From Candidatus Kuenenia stuttgartensis (GTDB taxonomy: Bacteria > Planctomycetota > Planctomycetia > Isosphaerales > Isosphaeraceae): a stretch of 64,000 nucleotides of DNA. Each line of letters begins with the position of its first letter. Positions within the stretch are counted from its first letter, which is position 1. The position numbers and the translations under genes were made by a program. The stretch is taken from contig CAMBEP010000006.1 of NCBI GenBank assembly GCA_945865635.1, positions 1 through 64,000 of the forward strand. Direction: 5' to 3'. Shown piece after piece: positions 7,665-16,465 of this stretch. Under the pieces are notes generated by a model. That model saw only the letters and a program-made list of their open reading frames with translations, made no database searches and had not been told where the DNA came from.

Positions 7665-8527
7665 TTTCCTGTCTGAGCCTGGTCACCCTCTGCGAAACCG
7701 AAACAGCCAAAGCGATTGAAGCCTGCGCCAGGGCTGGTTTTTCGCATGTGGAATTTTGGTGGCCCAGGCTCAAGACGGAATTGCAAGCCGGTGCGTTAGA
7801 TCAGATCCTGGAGGCACTTGAGGAGCACAAGGTGAAGCCCGCCGGTGTGGCGGGCCTTGGCCTTGAGCTGGCGGGTTCCGATGCGCTTTGGCGTGAATCG
7901 CTGGCCCGTGCCATCGATGCCTTGCTGGCAATGTCGGCTCTGAAAATCCCGATGGTCACTTTCACACCGGGGATTTGTCATGACCCGCCTCATGAGGCCC
8001 TTTATTCGACGGCCATTGAGCGTCTGGGTGATCTGGCGGAAATTGCCAAGGGGCAGGATTTGGAACTGGCCCTGGAAATTCGGTCTGACTCGCGCTGGCT
8101 GACATCGATCGATACGGCTGCTGCGATCATTTCGCAGGTTGACAACCCCAGAGTCGGGCTCTGTCTGGACTTGTTTCATTATTATCTCGGTCCGAGCAAA
8201 CAAGAGGATCTAAACGCGATTGTGGTTGGGCTTTTGAAGTCGGTCCAGTTTTCGGACCTGATTGGAACGCCGCGCGAACTGGCGCGAGATTCGGACAGAA
8301 TTTTGCCGGGAGAGGGCGATTTCGAGCTCTCGGCGATTGTCGCCAGGCTTCAGAAGTACAACTATGATGGGCTAGTGACGGTCGAAGTGCCAAACCCGCA
8401 TCTCTGGCCAATTGCCTCGGATCGTGTTGCCGATATGGCAAATCAGTCGATCAGCCGGATCTGGCCGGAATTGCTGAACCAAGAACTTGAATTGCCCGAT
8501 CAGGAACCAGACACCGATCATGCTTGA
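7661..8527 (+). CDS. Sugar phosphate isomerase/epimerase (xylose isomerase-like TIM barrel)
   Basis: A 288-residue protein of the AP-endonuclease-2/xylose-isomerase-like superfamily, a metal-dependent TIM barrel acting on sugars or related compounds. The pattern of barrel strands is visible: MISCLSLVTLCE, FSHVEFWW, IPMVTFTPG, LELALEIRS, VGLCLDLFHYYLG, VQFSDLIGTP with R, and LVTVEVPNPH. The metal ligands are probably Glu and Asp in LEIRS, LCLDLFH and VTVEV. It has no export signal. It overlaps glyQS by four bases and the next gene by eight, so the three form one operon. The substrate cannot be told from the sequence. Confidence 0.85.
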   Translation: MISCLSLVTLCETETAKAIEACARAGFSHVEFWWPRLKTELQAGALDQILEALEEHKVKPAGVAGLGLELAGSDALWRESLARAIDALLAMSALKIPMVTFTPGICHDPPHEALYSTAIERLGDLAEIAKGQDLELALEIRSDSRWLTSIDTAAAIISQVDNPRVGLCLDLFHYYLGPSKQEDLNAIVVGLLKSVQFSDLIGTPRELARDSDRILPGEGDFELSAIVARLQKYNYDGLVTVEVPNPHLWPIASDRVADMANQSISRIWPELLNQELELPDQEPDTDHA

Positions 8528-9035
8528 ATCCGCCTTAAAACCCGCTGTTGTCCTTTATCGTGAAGAGCAATACTTTACGCCGTGGGTTTATGGCTTGTTC
8601 GGCATCATTGGTTTCCGGATCCTGTTCCCAGACTTCGGGCCTGAAGGCCACTTCAAAGACCTTCATTTCAATACCGATCCGAAAGGGTATATTGTCTTTT
8701 TGGTGATGATTTTGATCATGGCCTGCTTTCTCCGCATGGTGACAGAGGTCTCACCGACCGGTCTGTGTGTCAGCTTCGGCTGGCTTCCGATCTATCGCAT
8801 GAATATCCCGATCAGCCAGATTCAGGCCATCGAAACCTCGACTTATCGGCCCCTGCGAGATTGCCTGGGCTGGGGTATCAGGCGGAACTGGCAAGGCCAG
8901 GTGGTGCTTTCAGCGCGAGGGAGCCAGGGAGTGAAGATCACCCGAACGGATGGATCGGTTGTGATTGTCGGATCCCAAAAATCCGATCAACTTGCGACGG
9001 CCATCGAAGACACCCGCCGCACGATGATGATCTGA
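8520..9035 (+). CDS. Two-TM protein with bacterial PH-like domain
   Basis: A 171-residue membrane protein. Two hydrophobic segments (WVYGLFGIIGFRILFP and YIVFLVMILIMACFL) are followed by a soluble beta-rich domain: VTEVSPTGLCVSFGW, MNIPISQIQAIETSTYRPLRDCLGWGIR, and KITRTDGSVVIVGSQ ending in a helix. This is the pattern of small bacterial PH-like domains that follow two TM helices. The ATG at 8520 overlaps the end of the upstream isomerase gene. An alternative start at 8487 lies deep inside that gene and lacks support. Function unknown. Confidence 0.75.
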   Translation: MLESALKPAVVLYREEQYFTPWVYGLFGIIGFRILFPDFGPEGHFKDLHFNTDPKGYIVFLVMILIMACFLRMVTEVSPTGLCVSFGWLPIYRMNIPISQIQAIETSTYRPLRDCLGWGIRRNWQGQVVLSARGSQGVKITRTDGSVVIVGSQKSDQLATAIEDTRRTMMI

Positions 9036-9066
9036 TGGTCGTTACCATGATTCGTTGGATTCACGG

Positions 9067-10347
9067 TTAGACCCTGCGATAGTAAGACTCCTCGGAAACC
9101 TGATATTTGACAACCATCTCCGGCGTCTTGACCGGCATTTGTTTCTGATGGAGCGAATCGACCCCGCCAATGACCATGCCTGATGTCAGAAGGGTTCGTT
9201 CCACAGGATAAAGTGGCCTGTTTTCGATCACCATGGTTTCAATATGGCGCACCAATGGGCTGAAGAAGTCGGCTGTTGTGGCGCTGTGCGATGGCATGGG
9301 CAGATACATCTGGCAGGAGATGATCTCTCCATTGTCCGACCTCATTCCGGCATAGTTGAAGTCCTGAATGCTTGCCAGGAAGAGAGTGGTCTTGAATCCA
9401 TCGTTGTGGTCGATGAAATAGGCCGTCATTTCGGGGAATTTGGCCTTGGCCCATTCGGCAGTGACAGCGTCGCTGGGGTAGCCTGTATCGACCGGCAGAT
9501 TGTGGCTCCGGTTGAGTGCTGCCACCATCAGTTTGCGGGTCGTTTCCTGCTCGGGTTTCATAAGTTTTTCCCACATTCCGGCACCACGCAGGGCATGCAC
9601 CTGGCGGATTCCGACCTCGCCTCCCAGTCGCCGTTCGGACATGCACTGGGCGGTCTCCAGGCCGTGGAAGTCGTAGCTGTCCACACCGCCGTATCCGACA
9701 CAGACGCTTTCGGAGAGCGGTGTGTTGTGTGGCATGTCAATCTGGGGAAATCGCCAGGTGACCGGAAGAGAGGATCCAGCCAGGAACGGGAAGTTCAGGC
9801 GTTTTGAGTCTCTAACCATCTCGCTGGATCGAGCCCAGGTGGTCGAGAGATGCTTGTCATTGAAAATCGGTACACCGCGGCCGTTGTCGTCAAAAACCTT
9901 GACCGCCTGCTTGAAAAATTCATAACGCGGGTAGAGTGTCTGGCCTTTCTCATTGCGTTTGTACTGGCCATGTTCTGCGATGATCACCACCCCATCAACC
10001 GCCAGCTTTGAGCCGCCCTGGGTCAAGGCCTCCGCAATTGTGGGATAGGCTTTGAGCTTGTGGCGTGCGATACGTTGCCTGGCGAGGTCTCCGTTTGGGA
10101 ACTGGTCGACGTAGATGGATGCCACATCGACTCTTGGCATTTCCCAGCGGCCTGCCCAACTGTAGCCTAGAGTCATTCTGTCGAGAAAATGCTGTGCATG
10201 GGAATGGGTTCGGAATTCTGTTCCGATAAAAGCGACTTTTTTGCGTGGAGCTTCGGTTTTGGCGACGGTCTTTGCCGTAAATGCCAATGATAAAGTCGAT
10301 GCGGCAAGAAATTGACGACGATCAATGTCTGGTTTTATGAATTCCAT
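9067..10347 (-). CDS. Tat-exported protein of unknown function
   Basis: A 426-residue protein with a Tat-type signal (DRRQFLAASTLSLAFTAKT) at residues 9-27. The mature part begins KKVAFIGTEFRTHSHAQHFLDRM and has alternating beta and alpha segments, with VDGVVIIAEHG and VPIFNDKHLS, which suggests a nucleotide-binding-like alpha/beta fold. The N-terminal VAFIGT could be read as an oxidoreductase-like start but lacks the full GxGxxG. I cannot assign an enzyme. It is convergent with the isomerase operon and divergent from the metallopeptidase gene at 10593. Confidence 0.75.
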   Translation of the reverse strand: MEFIKPDIDRRQFLAASTLSLAFTAKTVAKTEAPRKKVAFIGTEFRTHSHAQHFLDRMTLGYSWAGRWEMPRVDVASIYVDQFPNGDLARQRIARHKLKAYPTIAEALTQGGSKLAVDGVVIIAEHGQYKRNEKGQTLYPRYEFFKQAVKVFDDNGRGVPIFNDKHLSTTWARSSEMVRDSKRLNFPFLAGSSLPVTWRFPQIDMPHNTPLSESVCVGYGGVDSYDFHGLETAQCMSERRLGGEVGIRQVHALRGAGMWEKLMKPEQETTRKLMVAALNRSHNLPVDTGYPSDAVTAEWAKAKFPEMTAYFIDHNDGFKTTLFLASIQDFNYAGMRSDNGEIISCQMYLPMPSHSATTADFFSPLVRHIETMVIENRPLYPVERTLLTSGMVIGGVDSLHQKQMPVKTPEMVVKYQVSEESYYRRV

Positions 10348-10592
10348 GGGACGTTAGGCTCCGATACGAGAGGTGGGCGATTCGTTTTGGTAGGACTGGC
10401 CAAGCTGTCAATCAAGGCCAGTGAAAGAGGACGTGGAATTGAATTCTCGCAAGCCCCGTGCGGGAAAGCAAGTCATTGCGAACCCGATTCCGTTGAGCGT
10501 AAAATTGGGATGCGAATCGATGGGGAATCGGCGGACTTGCCGAGACTTACCCCCGACACACAAAACGCACTTTTTATACAAGGGCCGCTCGC

Positions 10593-12293
10593 ATGATGGA
10601 TCGTACCAGGCGTGAATTTCTGTGGCAGGCCAGCGCTGCGGGTGCAAGTGCTGCGAGTTCGATTTCAACCCTTTTCGGGGCCGAGCCGATGGACACTGCA
10701 AAATCGCTGATCGCAGATCACGAAAGTCGGATCAGGCCGATCGAGATCACGACCGGAGAAGCTTGGTGGACAGCCAATGTGACTGGCAAAGACTCCGATT
10801 TTGCCGCCAAGGAGAAGGCCCAGAATCTGCTGGATGGAGCCCTTGCCGACCCGGTCAGGTTTGCCAGGATCAAAGCTGTCCGCGCGGCTGGGGTGGCTGA
10901 TAAAAGCGAGAATCGCCAGGTTGAGCTGCTTTATTTACAGTCGCTCGAAAAGCAGGTCGACCCGAAATTGCTTGCCAGCATGGCTGCCAAAGCAAATCAG
11001 ATTGAAAAGGCGTTTAATGTTTATCGAGCCAAGGTGGCTGGTAAAGTGCTTGCGGACAGCAAGGTGCGAGAATTACTGAAAGAGTCCAAAAACAGCGCAG
11101 AACGAAAAGCCGTCTGGGAGGCCAGCAAAGGGGTTGGGTTGGCTGTGGAATCGGACCTGAAGGAATTGGTCCGCTTGCGCAACGAATCGGCGCGGAATCT
11201 TGGGTTTTCTGATTATCATGTGATGATGCTGGCTCTCAACGAGCAGAAGCAGAGTGATGTTGTGAGCTTGTTTGATGAGCTTGATACGCTCACGCGCAAG
11301 CCATTTGAGGCTTTGAAATCGACAATCGACACCGCTCTGGCCAAACAGTCGGGCATATCGATTGATGAACTCAGGCCCTGGCACTATCACGACCCATTCT
11401 TTCAGGAGACGCCCGCCGTTTTTGATGCCGACCTGGATGCGCCTTATGTCAAAGCCGATATCCTCAAGCTTTGTCGCGAATTTTATGCCGGAATTGGGCT
11501 CCCGATCGACGATGTGATTGCCCGCAGCGACCTTTATGAAAAGCCCGGAAAGAGCCCCCATGCGTTTTGTATCGATGTCAATCGCAAAGGCGATGTGCGT
11601 GTACTGGCCAATATCGTCAACAACGAATACTGGATGGGCACCATGCTCCACGAGCTTGGCCATGCTGTATATTCAAGCCGCAACATTCCGCAGTCGGTGC
11701 CCTACATACTGAGGGGCGAAGCCCACATCCTGGCGACCGAGGGCGTGGCCATGCAATTTGAGCAATTCAGCAAGGACGCCGACTGGCTGGCGGCCATGGG
11801 CGTAAAAGTCGACAACCCGAAAGCCTATGACGAAGCGGGCTCAAAGGCCAAACGTGGCCACCTCCTGATCTTCTCCAGGTGGTGTCAGGTCATGCTTCGG
11901 TTTGAAAAAGCGATGTATGCTGACCCCGGCCAGGATCTCAACAAGTTGTGGTGGGATCTGGTCGAGAAATATCAGGGCCTGAAACGGCCGGAAGGTCGCA
12001 ATGCGCCGGATTATGGATCAAAGATCCACATTGTCAGCTCACCCGCCTATTACCATAACTATATGATGGGCCAGCTTTTTGCGTCGCAGGTGCATCATGC
12101 CATCTGTCGCGAGGTTCTGGGCGGTGTTGCGCCAGATAAGGCCAGCTATGTGGGCAACAAGGGCGTGGGGCAATTCATGATCGACAAGGTTTTTGCCCCA
12201 GGCCGCAGCCTGAGCTGGAAGGATCTGACCAGGTTTGCGACCGGTGAAGGTCTTTCTGCCAAGGCGTTTGCGTCAGATTTTCAGGGCGATTGA
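10593..12293 (+). CDS. Exported M2-family (ACE-like) zinc metallopeptidase
   Basis: A 566-residue peptidase of the ACE/M2-like gluzincin group. A Tat-like signal (TRRREFL-type: R-T-R-R-E-F-L followed by an Ala-rich hydrophobic stretch) occupies residues 4-25. The zinc site is H353-E-L-G-H357, and the third ligand is probably E383 in ATEGVAM, 26 residues further on, close to the spacing in ACE. Other M2-like segments are LVRLRNESARNLGFSDYHVM near 190 and SPAYYHNYMMGQLFASQ near 485. It would trim peptides outside the cytoplasm. The start is one of two adjacent ATGs (10593, 10596). Convergent with the next gene. Confidence 0.88.
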   Translation: MMDRTRREFLWQASAAGASAASSISTLFGAEPMDTAKSLIADHESRIRPIEITTGEAWWTANVTGKDSDFAAKEKAQNLLDGALADPVRFARIKAVRAAGVADKSENRQVELLYLQSLEKQVDPKLLASMAAKANQIEKAFNVYRAKVAGKVLADSKVRELLKESKNSAERKAVWEASKGVGLAVESDLKELVRLRNESARNLGFSDYHVMMLALNEQKQSDVVSLFDELDTLTRKPFEALKSTIDTALAKQSGISIDELRPWHYHDPFFQETPAVFDADLDAPYVKADILKLCREFYAGIGLPIDDVIARSDLYEKPGKSPHAFCIDVNRKGDVRVLANIVNNEYWMGTMLHELGHAVYSSRNIPQSVPYILRGEAHILATEGVAMQFEQFSKDADWLAAMGVKVDNPKAYDEAGSKAKRGHLLIFSRWCQVMLRFEKAMYADPGQDLNKLWWDLVEKYQGLKRPEGRNAPDYGSKIHIVSSPAYYHNYMMGQLFASQVHHAICREVLGGVAPDKASYVGNKGVGQFMIDKVFAPGRSLSWKDLTRFATGEGLSAKAFASDFQGD

Positions 12294-12374
12294 GTGGGTT
12301 TCAGGGAGTTGCCGGTTGGTTTGACTCAACTTTTGCGAATCCTGAAGCAGGCCAGGCATTTGCGCAGAGAAAAA

Positions 12375-14363
12375 TTACAAGGGCGACTTAAGTTCGGGGA
12401 GTGGGACCTGCATTTTCAGGTCAGGGTCGTTTTCGGGGTCATCAGGATTAACATGGCCGAGGGGATTGATTGGTGATGTTCCCTCGGCAGATCTTGGCGG
12501 ATTGGCCGCTGCCTCGGCCAGCTTCTTGAGGTGATCGAACCAAGGGGCTGCTTTCGTCGGTGTCAGGCTCAAGCCGCCGGCTCCGTCAGATTCAATTTGA
12601 CCCAAGACTTTCGGCTCAAATCGTAAGAGTTCTGTCAAAATCAGAAGAGCTTGTTCCGAGTCCCCTTGAGCAATTTGTTCTTGGGCGATCAAGGCAATCA
12701 AGCGGGCCCGATCGGTCTCGGTCAGTGACGATATCCCGATCATTTCCAAGGCTTTGAGTGCCTCGGCATGATGATTTGTAAGAATCAAAAACAACGCCGC
12801 TGCCTCAATTTGCCAGCCCGTCAGTTTTTCGAGATCCTTCAGGCTGACACGTTTTGGATCCATTCCAAGACTTCTCAGGCCGATATTTGCGACGCGTCTG
12901 AGCCTGAGGCTTGCGGGCGAATCCCCCTGCCCTTGCTCGATTTCTGGAATGAGCGAAAAGCGTGGTCTGGTTCGCGATTCAGCCAGTTTTTCAGGCGAGG
13001 GCATTTCGTTGTAAATAATTCGAGCAATGTTGGTTACGAGTAGATGACCCCAAACCTGGCGGGCGGCATCATCGGGTGTGAAGGGGTGAATTTGTTCCGA
13101 GATCAGTTCACAGAGGCCTGCTGGTAGTTGGGCCGATTCGAGCGGGAAGGTCTGATGCCCGAATCGAAGGGCAAGCTGGTCGTTCAGGGAGAGTGCAAGG
13201 CTTGAGACTTCCGTATGTAAATCAATTGGTGGGAAGCGTTTGTAGGTGGCCGCCGTTTTAGGCTGGAACCAGATGATCTCCACGGGTCGTGGTGAGATTG
13301 CTGGCGAGTAGAGTAGGAGTTCCTCGTCGGGATCCAGGGTGAATGAGATTCCCGAGAGTCGTTCTGCGGGGAGTACGGGAGTGGCGACAAGTGCGCTGTA
13401 GCGGGTTGCCTTGAGAGTTTTGAGTTCGATTCGGGCGAGTTCAGGCCAATCGGATCCGCTTGGTACACTGAGGGCTTCAGGAGGTTTTTGATGGCGAGCG
13501 ATATAAAGGGCCTGCCCGTCGGCGGAAAAAACGGGGGCGGAGTCGGGCAAGACATTTTGGAGACGAGTGGTGTGCACAGCCTCGTTGATTTTGGTGAGGA
13601 TCAGATCGGCGTTTTTGGCCGGCCAGATTTCGGAACGAAGCCATGCGACCCATTCACCGGTGGGATTGATTTTGGCGAGATGCCCGCCTGGGAATCGTGC
13701 TGCGATTTCTTGGGTGTCGGCACGAAAGAGTAGGAGTTCATCGCGCAGTGGGTCTGCAAAAATCAACAATCGATCAGGCCCGGCCTGCAACTGGTTGAGA
13801 ATGGAGCGGGCCATGGTTCCGATTGGTTTTGGTTGCCATCCGGGGGAGAGTTTTGATTCCCAAATGACGACATCGCCGGGGTTTGTGGTGGGATTTCCTA
13901 AAGAACTGACTTGGTGGATGCGCCAAGTGAGGGAGTTGTCAGGCGAAGTTTCGGCGGCAGCGTAGTAGAGGAATCGGCCGTCCAGGGACCATGCAGGGTC
14001 GCTCAAGAAAAGGGTAGAGCTGGCCAGTTTGTGCCAGAAGTTGAGGTCGGATCGTCCGATCCAGATGGTTTGAATCGATTTTGCGGTTTGATTGGGAGGG
14101 GTGGATTGAGGTTCGAGGAATCGAGCGGGATTGAAAAGCCATCCTGGCTCAAAAACCGGTAATGGTTGGGAAGAATTTTCCTGACGATAGGCGAACCATA
14201 GTCCGTCTGGTGTCCATCGGATTTCGGCGTGTAGCGAATTTTGGGCAAATACAAGAAATATGCAAATCAATTGGTACCGAAGTAGTCGAAAACTTAGGAT
14301 AGAAGCAGATTGCTGGCTTTTCTGGGCCAGAAATAGTTGGTCTGTTCGGAATCGATCTGACAT
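12375..14363 (-). CDS. Secreted beta-propeller-like (PD40/TolB-type) protein with helical C-terminus
   Basis: A 662-residue protein with a hydrophobic export segment (LICIFLVFAQNSLHA) about residues 32-46. Repeated PD40/WD40-like signatures follow: IRWTPDGLWFAYRQ, DPAWSLDGRFLYYAA, INPTGEWVAWLRS, PVFSADGQALYIARH and FTLDPDEELLLYSPA. These are typical of TolB-like beta-propellers. The last third is helical, with Leu/Ala-rich repeats resembling TPR units (HAEALKALEMIGI, IAQGDSEQALLILTELLRFEP). Probably a periplasmic protein-protein interaction scaffold. It faces the fatty-acid-like cluster across a 215-bp divergent gap. Confidence 0.75.
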   Translation of the reverse strand: MSDRFRTDQLFLAQKSQQSASILSFRLLRYQLICIFLVFAQNSLHAEIRWTPDGLWFAYRQENSSQPLPVFEPGWLFNPARFLEPQSTPPNQTAKSIQTIWIGRSDLNFWHKLASSTLFLSDPAWSLDGRFLYYAAAETSPDNSLTWRIHQVSSLGNPTTNPGDVVIWESKLSPGWQPKPIGTMARSILNQLQAGPDRLLIFADPLRDELLLFRADTQEIAARFPGGHLAKINPTGEWVAWLRSEIWPAKNADLILTKINEAVHTTRLQNVLPDSAPVFSADGQALYIARHQKPPEALSVPSGSDWPELARIELKTLKATRYSALVATPVLPAERLSGISFTLDPDEELLLYSPAISPRPVEIIWFQPKTAATYKRFPPIDLHTEVSSLALSLNDQLALRFGHQTFPLESAQLPAGLCELISEQIHPFTPDDAARQVWGHLLVTNIARIIYNEMPSPEKLAESRTRPRFSLIPEIEQGQGDSPASLRLRRVANIGLRSLGMDPKRVSLKDLEKLTGWQIEAAALFLILTNHHAEALKALEMIGISSLTETDRARLIALIAQEQIAQGDSEQALLILTELLRFEPKVLGQIESDGAGGLSLTPTKAAPWFDHLKKLAEAAANPPRSAEGTSPINPLGHVNPDDPENDPDLKMQVPLPELKSPL

Positions 14364-14484
14364 CCGTGCAGCTCCTTCGGTTCATCGGTCAATCGGCTTC
14401 AAAGTGGTTCAGTTCATGTCTTTGCGAGCCGTTCTGTCCTTCAGGTGGCGAAATCGTCCCGGAATGGGTTCAGAAGGAAAAGGT

Positions 14485-14514
14485 CTGACATGAAGTAATC
14501 CCATCATGTATATT
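14485..14514 (+). promoter_or_regulatory. Candidate promoter of the ketosynthase/dehydratase cluster
   Basis: CTGACA (14485-14490), an 18-base spacer and TATATT (14509-14514), 64 bases before the first dehydratase start, in the divergent gap. A good match to sigma-70-type boxes, by eye. Confidence 0.5.
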
Positions 14515-14578
14515 GGATCAGACGTGCGTTGAAGGCCAGACCAATCAGGTCGAATTTTGCCCCTATTGAGTCCAGACG

Positions 14579-15100
14579 ATGCGATTTGTACTGATAGATC
14601 GAATTCAGGAAATCGTTCCTGGCCAGAGCCTTACGGCGGTGAAGAATCTTTCGCTGGCTGAAGAATATTTGGCGGACCATTTTCCGGGATTTCCGGTGAT
14701 GCCAGGTGTGTTGATGCTTGAGGCGATGACACAGTCGGCAGCTTGGCTGGTTCGGGCGACGGAAGACTTCAAGCACAGCGTGATACTTTTGAAGTCTGCC
14801 AAGATGATCAAGTATGGGAGTTTTGTGGAGCCTGGGCGTCAGCTTTCGGTGCATGTGGAGTTGGCAGGCCCGGTGACCGATCCGCTCAATATCCCGATGA
14901 AGGGTAAGGGCGTGATTGATGGTCAGGTGATGGTTCAGGGCAAATTCAGCCTGATATGTACGAATCTTCGAGACCGCGACCCACAACTGGCATCGACCGA
15001 TGCGGCGCTGGTAGAGCATCTGAGGGAGCTATACTCAACCCTTGTCATGGGTTCAGTGGCATCCAAGGCGCGTGACAAAGCCGCAGCGGAAGCGATTTGA
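14579..15100 (+). CDS. FabZ-like 3-hydroxyacyl-ACP dehydratase, first of two
   Basis: A 173-residue hotdog-fold protein. FabZ removes water from 3-hydroxyacyl-ACP to give enoyl-ACP. The catalytic pair is intact: H34 in ADHFPGFPVMPG and E48 in MLEAMTQ, with FabZ spacing. The beginning MRFVLIDRIQEI matches the FabZ start (xLLVDRVLEL). It is about 25 residues longer than usual FabZ, with an Ala/Lys-rich C-terminal tail (SVASKARDKAAAEAI). It opens a six-gene cluster and is a clear paralogue of the protein at 15863-16363, with H34 and E48 at the same positions in both. Separate retention of two copies suggests different chain substrates or a heteromer. Confidence 0.92.
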   Translation: MRFVLIDRIQEIVPGQSLTAVKNLSLAEEYLADHFPGFPVMPGVLMLEAMTQSAAWLVRATEDFKHSVILLKSAKMIKYGSFVEPGRQLSVHVELAGPVTDPLNIPMKGKGVIDGQVMVQGKFSLICTNLRDRDPQLASTDAALVEHLRELYSTLVMGSVASKARDKAAAEAI

Positions 15101-15237
15101 TGACTCATCCAAGCCACTTTGCGAAGAATTGTGAAAGCTGAGCTTGCATAAAATTGGCTTCGCTATCATATTTTGTGGAATCGGCAAATTTTCGCCGCAG
15201 TGTCGAATATCATGATATGATATTTGGAACCGTATGT

Positions 15238-15290
15238 GACAGAGGTTGGCCGAGCGGTTGGGCTTCATGGTGGGGCTTGAGCCCCGGCAG
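15238..15290 (+). other. tRNA-Ser/Leu-like 5' fragment in the ACP leader
   Basis: The stretch holds an acceptor-like ACAGAGG, then GGCCGAGCGGTTGGGC, which is like the D-arm of type II tRNAs and shares CCGAGCGG with the real tRNA-Ser at 2440-2525. After this it leaves the tRNA pattern and forms a GGGGC-TTGA-GCCCC hairpin (15272-15285). It has no T-arm or 3' acceptor. It may be a degenerate tRNA fragment or chance. It lies in the untranslated gap before the acyl carrier protein gene. A perfect 12-bp palindrome (ATATCATGATAT) lies just upstream at 15207-15218. Confidence 0.2.
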
Positions 15291-15321
15291 TTCAGGATTA
15301 CTCAAACTTGAGAGGTGCGTA

Positions 15322-15711
15322 ATGGCGACACAGGAAGAAATCTTCAAGAAAGTTCAATCCACATTGGTTGATGCCCTTGGTGTCGACGAAGAGCAAGTGG
15401 AGCCGGGCGCAACCCTGCAAGGCGATCTTGAGGCAGAATCGATCGACTTTTTGGACATCGTGTTTCGCTTGGAGCGAAATTTTGGGATCACGATTCCACG
15501 TGGCGAACTTTTTCCTGAGAATCTGACGAGCGACCCGAGTTTGATCTCGGACGGCATGCTGACACCAAAGGGTATTGAAGAATTGGCTGAGCGCATGCCT
15601 TATGCGGACATGACAGAATTCGCGAAGAATCCTGAAGTGGATCGTATCGGCGATTTGTACACAGTGGACATGCTGGTTCGGTATGTCGCGAGCAAGCTTG
15701 CTTCGAAGTGA
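15322..15711 (+). CDS. Acyl carrier protein with an internal insertion
   Basis: A 129-residue carrier protein; usual ACPs have about 80 residues. The phosphopantetheine site is S40 in EAESIDFLDIVFRLE, with Glu-Ser-Ile in place of the common Asp-Ser-Leu. Helix I (EEIFKKVQSTLVDALGV) and helix II (SIDFLDIVFRLERNF) look normal. The helix III equivalent (IGDLYTVDMLVRYVASKL) comes only after about 45 extra residues that include ENLTSDPSLISDGMLTPKGI and LAERMPYADM. The ATG at 15322 follows GAGAGGTG; the frame is open further upstream but through the tRNA-like segment, so I reject that. It would carry the growing acyl chain for the flanking dehydratases and ketosynthases. Confidence 0.93.
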   Translation: MATQEEIFKKVQSTLVDALGVDEEQVEPGATLQGDLEAESIDFLDIVFRLERNFGITIPRGELFPENLTSDPSLISDGMLTPKGIEELAERMPYADMTEFAKNPEVDRIGDLYTVDMLVRYVASKLASK

Positions 15712-15862
15712 TTTCTGGCCCCAGGTGCCGGGAGTTTTGAAGCGGGCAAATGCAATGACAGGCTCGACTTGAGGGTTGAGAGGAAATGCTGTCTGATTAC
15801 GAGGCGGGGTGTCTCTCAGATCCCGCCTGTACCAATGAAAAAAAACGTGGAGAACTCGGGGC

Positions 15863-16363
15863 ATGCGTTGGATCTGGATCGACAAATTCCTCGAATTCCG
15901 AAGTGGGGATTTCGCACGGGCTGTCAAAAACCTGACGCTTGCTGAAGAGCATCTTCACGATCATTATCCTGGTTTCCCAGTGATGCCTGCCTCTCTGATA
16001 ATTGAGGGGATGGCGCAGACGGGCGGGATTTTAGTGGGCGAGGCCAAGAACTTTGAAGAGAAGGTGGTTCTTGCCAAGATTCCGAAAGCGGAATTTTATG
16101 GAGTTGCCTGTGCTGGCGACCAACTGATTTATGATGTCAAGGTGCTTGATCTTCGTGCTGAAGGCGCGGTGGTTGCATGCAAGGCGTTTGTAAACGGGCT
16201 GGAAACGTTGCTTGCAGATGTCGAGATTGTGTTTGCACATCTGGATAACTCCCGTGCCAATCAACTTTTTGGTCCTAAGAATTTTGTCTTTACCCGACAA
16301 CTTCTTGGTGTGCTTGACCTGGCCAAGGCCCAGCAGGCTTCACTGGCTGAACCCGCGAACTGA
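15863..16363 (+). CDS. FabZ-like 3-hydroxyacyl-ACP dehydratase, second of two
   Basis: A 166-residue hotdog dehydratase paralogous to the protein at 14579-15100. H34 (HDHYPGFPVMPA) and E48 (IIEGMAQTGG) are kept at identical positions, and VKNLTLAEEHL matches VKNLSLAEEYL in the first copy. Differences are the Trp-rich start (MRWIWIDKFLEF) and the shorter tail (about residues 135-166). The start at 15863 follows a GGAG 11-12 bases upstream. It sits between the carrier protein and the ketosynthase-like gene in the same orientation. Confidence 0.9.
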   Translation: MRWIWIDKFLEFRSGDFARAVKNLTLAEEHLHDHYPGFPVMPASLIIEGMAQTGGILVGEAKNFEEKVVLAKIPKAEFYGVACAGDQLIYDVKVLDLRAEGAVVACKAFVNGLETLLADVEIVFAHLDNSRANQLFGPKNFVFTRQLLGVLDLAKAQQASLAEPAN

Positions 16364-16465
16364 ACCGAGTGTCTTAAGGCCCGGCCCGACTTGACTTTTG
16401 GTGCATACCAGGCGGTATGTTTAACAGAAGTCAGTTTACACGCCGCATTGGGAATTTGATTTGGC

